Shown piece after piece: positions 62,301-64,000 of a DNA stretch of 64,000 nt. The position numbers and the translations under genes were made by a program. This stretch comes from Effrenium voratum (Eukaryota > Sar > Dinophyceae > Suessiales > Symbiodiniaceae). Positions within the stretch are counted from its first letter, which is position 1. The number at the start of each line of letters is the position of its first letter. The notes beneath the pieces were generated by a model that was given only the letters and a program-made list of their open reading frames with translations, was not told where the DNA came from and searched no databases. The stretch is from positions 579,236 to 643,235 of the forward strand of contig CAUJNA010000580.1 in NCBI GenBank assembly GCA_963377175.1. Reading direction: 5' to 3'.

Positions 62301-63547
62301 GCCCAGAAAATATGATCATGCCTCGAAGAAATGAGAACATATTTGCAGTAGTGAAATCGATTCCCTTGAAAACCAACAAGGGAAAGTACCACGTATTCCT
62401 TTAAACGCAAATTGAAGTGTTGAATCCGCATGTACAGGTCTGAAAAAGCTCTTAGCCCGTGCACGTCCTCATATTGGGTATGGGTCAAAATTAGACCACC
62501 AGGCAAACGCAGGTTTGAGTCCTTGTTTCCATTTACCAGGGTTCCATGTTAGGTACATATGTTTGACCCACAGCCATGAACATAAATTTGCTTGCCACAC
62601 TCGTGAAAGGTGCCGGTTGACAACTTCTTGCGGCGGAAATGGTTGATATGTTTGCCTCTCTAGAGTTTGATGACGCCTGCAAGCCTCTGACAATTACGTT
62701 GAACATAGAGCAAACCTACCTGGCTTTCAACAGAAATCGAAAGGAGACAGGGAAATCATTCATTCTAGGGTTTCTTAGGTGGTGCAGAATTTCGTCCATC
62801 CACAGTACCGCTTCTGGTCAACGACTTTGCCTGAAGAGCTTCCGGAAATAACTTCGCCGCCAAATCGGTTCAGCACGTGCCAAGTGTCAGAAGCTTGCTG
62901 ACACACTGTGCGCAACTCAGGTCAACAGTTGACTTGGCATGTCAGCTACACCCGCCGGGCGTCGAATATGCTCGTAGAAGGAACCAAAGAGATCTGAATC
63001 CCACTGTTCTTCCAGAAAGCCCAGGTCACCATTCACCTGGCCGTGTGCCGCAGATTTGTGGGATCGTCCCTCTGACTACTTTGTCATTTTCAGCGAAACT
63101 CCCTTCGTATCACAGGAAATTGCCCGAAAACCCATTTTCATCGTGTGACATCGTCGGCTAGCAAAGTCCATGTGATCCATGGCCAACATTCGCTGTGGCC
63201 CTACCAGGTTAAGGAAATTGAGGAGGGCATGGGACGTTGGGGTTCCATGACCTGCCCGTTCAGTGGACACTGCATCTTTGACGGGAACTATACATGCTAT
63301 AAACAGGGCTCCCTCTTTTTCCCTCAACAGATCACCCCTCAAAACATGCTCACCTTTCACGGGCCAAAAAGGTGATGCGAAAAAGTGATGCGGGACCCAA
63401 ATGGATCAAATCGACCGTTTTTCTTCCCTCGATTCACCGCATTCCGGTGGGTTCCGTGCCCAGTGCCACAGGTCGAAAACGATCTGAGCGCTGGGCATCA
63501 TCCAGTCTGAAGAGGAAGAGCAGCGCAAAGGCGTCGAAAATGATGTC
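55153..63547 (-). CDS. Gene 3: candidate multi-pass membrane protein, POT-like motif
   Basis: Minus-strand exons with good splice sites: 63438-63547 (hydrophobic DIIFDAFALLFLFRLDDAQR), 62052-62150 (acidic), 61225-61334, about 59675-59815 (VLLVLVPLFYICVEGAVPRH), 57735-57802 (VLGVVVVAVGVGICTW), 57400-57463 (NFGADQFDQIRF) and a terminal exon 55153-55281. 'NFGADQFD' after a glycine-rich helix is a signature of proton-coupled oligopeptide/nitrate (POT/PTR) transporters; this is the only family clue. The upstream exons do not obviously match that family and may belong to another gene. A 100-N gap at 58901-59000 may hide further exons. Confidence 0.35.
55690..55810. repeat. Dispersed repeat shared with 32550-32640
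   Basis: 'gaaaagaacgatggttgaaa' and 'agaatggaaaaggaatc' are the reverse of 'gattccttttccattcttt' and 'caaccatcgttcttttcaa' at 32550-32595. Non-coding, in introns of genes 3 and 5. Confidence 0.65.
56917..57026. mobile_element. MITE CTAGGTCC, complete copy
   Basis: Left end CTAGGTCCTCCAGTA (56919-) and right end TACTGGGGGACCTAG (to about 57024) are inverted with one mismatch. 'ataa' lies on both sides as a possible 4-bp target duplication. Interior 'tagtctattttagtaggg' matches the copies at 36343 and 59937. Confidence 0.8.
57400..57463 (-). CDS. Gene 3 exon with NFGADQFD
   Basis: Acceptor 'gctgaggccag|AGAACT' formed by the end of an R1-like element. Encodes NFGADQFDQIRFSVLNESA. It joins the upstream glycine-rich helix in phase if that exon ends at a GC donor (TGGCAGG|GCGCCC). 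Confidence 0.45.
57480..57566 (-). repeat. R1-like element, diverged
   Basis: On the minus strand: 'aacttggtgggttcccagtt', 'ccttagctttttagggttta', 'tggtggtttccattgaaccc', then '...cggttttagcaggg'. Its right end abuts the NFGADQFD exon acceptor. Confidence 0.65.
57600..57725 (-). repeat. R2 element, copy 3
   Basis: On the minus strand: 'gatggctgtggttgtcaaaa', 'cccattttggggtaggtga', 'gggatgttcactaagggtac'. It begins within about 10 nt of the end of the 57735-57802 exon. Confidence 0.85.
57735..57802 (-). CDS. Gene 3 exon, glycine-rich membrane helix
   Basis: Acceptor 'gattcccgcag|GTTCTC'. Encodes VLGVVVVAVGVGICTWQGAQ, a transmembrane helix. The donor is probably GC within 'TGGCAGGGCGCC'. Confidence 0.5.
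58479..58900 (+). repeat. Compound microsatellite (CA, CCCA, GCAC, CAGA)
   Basis: Runs of ACAC, CCCA, GCAC, ACAG and GAGACA follow each other up to the N gap. Open frames rich in Thr/His/Arg or Val/Cys/Ser are repeat products. Confidence 0.95.
58901..59000. other. Assembly gap (100 N)
   Basis: Exactly 100 N follow the microsatellite; this is a conventional placeholder for a gap of unknown size. Confidence 0.99.
59158..59450 (+). repeat. (ATC)n / (ATCAGC)n microsatellite
   Basis: ATC trinucleotides from about 59164, a block of ATCAGC hexamers at 59219-59262, then ATC again to 59362, ending in AT-rich degenerate triplets. Poly-Ile or poly-Met frames are artefacts. Confidence 0.97.
59675..59815 (-). 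CDS. Gene 3 exon, membrane helix and extracellular-type loop
   Basis: Acceptor 'aacttggcag|GGTCCT'. Encodes VLLVLVPLFYICVEGAVPRH and ILNRPDEHNASWSAMVSKLE, with an N-x-S sequon. Donor uncertain. Confidence 0.5.
59884..59918. mobile_element. Half copy of the TGTTGACCCCGG MITE
   Basis: 'aaaccggggtttattcatcc' and 'ggggtcaacat' match one end of the element at 37566-37685 in inverse. It sits directly beside a CTAGGTCC MITE. Confidence 0.55.
59937..60022. mobile_element. MITE CTAGGTCC, right-truncated copy
   Basis: 'ctaggtcctcctgttttgcg', 'aggttagaataagggtgcc', 'tagtctattttagtagggga'. The right terminal inverted repeat is missing. Confidence 0.7.
60030..60310 (+). repeat. ~44-bp tandem repeat
   Basis: Six units of 'gaccaagtgcagtttgaagg' followed by 'gctctcatcat' and a T/G run. 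Units alternate between 'ggggccaggtgcag' and 'gaccaagtgcat' starts. Confidence 0.85.
60355..60515 (+). CDS. Possible plus-strand exon
   Basis: An open segment with ATG reads MALRAIFGMLPSRTQFDQWV and LEGLPAGSGFVDLARANMVD, ending at 'TCCAAG|GTGACG', a good donor. It lies opposite to gene 3. Coding status uncertain. Confidence 0.3.
60540..61224. other. Intergenic or intronic, no gene seen
   Basis: A-rich sequence (60720-60860) and unique spacer without a supported exon. Confidence 0.4.
61225..61334 (-). CDS. Gene 3 region exon
   Basis: Acceptor 'tggatgcag|CGATGA', donor 'GTTGCAA|GTGAGC'. Encodes DDDELNELFSDWHCSVYYVA and RQFLMRLGRDATHKVA. Another minus frame is also open here, but this one has the more protein-like composition and good splice sites. 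Confidence 0.5.
62052..62150 (-). CDS. Gene 3 region exon, acidic
   Basis: Acceptor 'gttacgcaaccgag|GAGATA', donor 'AGCGAGT|GTGGAT'. Encodes DTEEIRKAESGENDDYAGRA and TFSICSDEPSSE, likely a cytosolic loop or linker. Confidence 0.45.
62765..62809. mobile_element. Partial MITE ATACTGTGGATGGAC
   Basis: 'gggtttcttaggtggtgcag' and 'tcgtccatccacagtac' are the inverse of the left half of the complete element at 1824-1944. Confidence 0.65.
63438..63547 (-). CDS. Gene 3 region exon, hydrophobic
   Basis: Acceptor 'tgggctgag|GACATC', donor 'GAATGCG|GTGAAT'. Encodes DIIFDAFALLFLFRLDDAQR then SDRFRPVALGTEPTGM. One membrane-like helix. Confidence 0.45.
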
Positions 63548-63613
63548 CTCAGCCCAGATTTAGATGCCACTGACTTCACGTACGCGCCATGCAGAATTCA
63601 GTGAAAGTAGACT

Positions 63614-63739
63614 GGGCTGCCCGATTTCTGATCCCCCGCGAAAAGTTGAGAACTTTTAGTGGGTGAAATTCGGAAACTACCACTAAACACTAAAAAGGCT
63701 AGAACAAGCTAAGGAACCGGATGGCTGGGAGCCACCAAG
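63614..63739 (-). repeat. R1 element, minus-strand copy
   Basis: On the minus strand from 'cttggtggctcccagccatc' through 'ctaaaagttctcaactttt' (a hairpin) to 'aaatcgggcagcccag'. It lies about 65 nt upstream of the 63438-63547 exon. Confidence 0.85.
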
Positions 63740-64000
63740 TAGAATGGGGCCTGTCCCTTCGGGCCATGCTTATGCTTCCTGAAAGCATCAGGCAGCGCTG
63801 ACGGAAACCTCATTTTATCAAAGCCAGGGCCTGGGCCTGTGAGCAACCAGGAAAAGCAATCCAGAGTGCCATTTACCTAGCACTTGGATTTTTGTTTTCC
63901 CCTTCAGGCAACACCCTCCCTGCTCAACTGCCTGGGCGTCAATTTGTTTCATTTGTTTGGGGAGCTCTCCCTTTTAGTTGGCTTAAGAGGGTTAAACCAA
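63740..64000. other. Window end, no gene seen
   Basis: Unique sequence with no supported exon; the gene 3 region may continue beyond the window. Confidence 0.4.

Overview
The window looks like nuclear DNA of a dinoflagellate, most likely of the Symbiodiniaceae type. The reasons are short exons between long repeat-filled introns, neighbouring genes on the same strand, probable GC and GA splice donors beside GT, heavy minisatellite load, and a C5 cytosine methyltransferase gene of a kind abundant in that group. No bacterial operons, Shine-Dalgarno sites or CRISPR arrays are seen. One run of 100 N (58901-59000) marks a scaffold gap. All gene models were built by eye from open frames, motifs and splice phase. 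Exon ends are approximate unless phase is stated, and there is no transcript evidence.

Layout. 1-4.8 kb holds minisatellites, one complete MITE and one copy of a dispersed ~110-bp element. 4.8-11.9 kb is a multi-exon minus-strand gene (gene 1) with a CxxC-type zinc-binding exon, a 'GPGQVAYVPGG' barrel-like exon and Ala/Glu/Pro-rich tails. 12-13.4 kb is a degenerate ~90-bp repeat. 13.4-27.4 kb is a very long minus-strand gene (gene 2). Its last six exons encode a cytosine-C5 DNA methyltransferase domain with motifs I, IV, VI, VIII and a probable X in order; the upstream two thirds match no family I can name. 27.6-31.7 kb is a block of tandem repeats, including a tRNA-like remnant, that shares units with the repeats at 0-0.5 and 3.7-4.4 kb. 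32.3-41.5 kb is a plus-strand WD40-repeat gene (gene 5) cut into very small exons. 43.1-45.0 kb is a 440-bp tandem array with an A-B-A-B higher-order order. 45.9-51.1 kb is a sharply bounded AT-rich island with a central GC-normal block resembling a decayed retroelement gag. 51.2-54.9 kb (gene 4) and 55.2-63.5 kb (gene 3) are minus-strand exon series with membrane segments; one exon carries the peptide-transporter-like motif NFGADQFD.

The main points of interest are the methyltransferase gene with its large unknown N-terminal region, two short repeat families whose ends fall at or near splice sites (introner-like), a palindromic GTCGAC array inside the last methyltransferase intron, and the AT-rich island.
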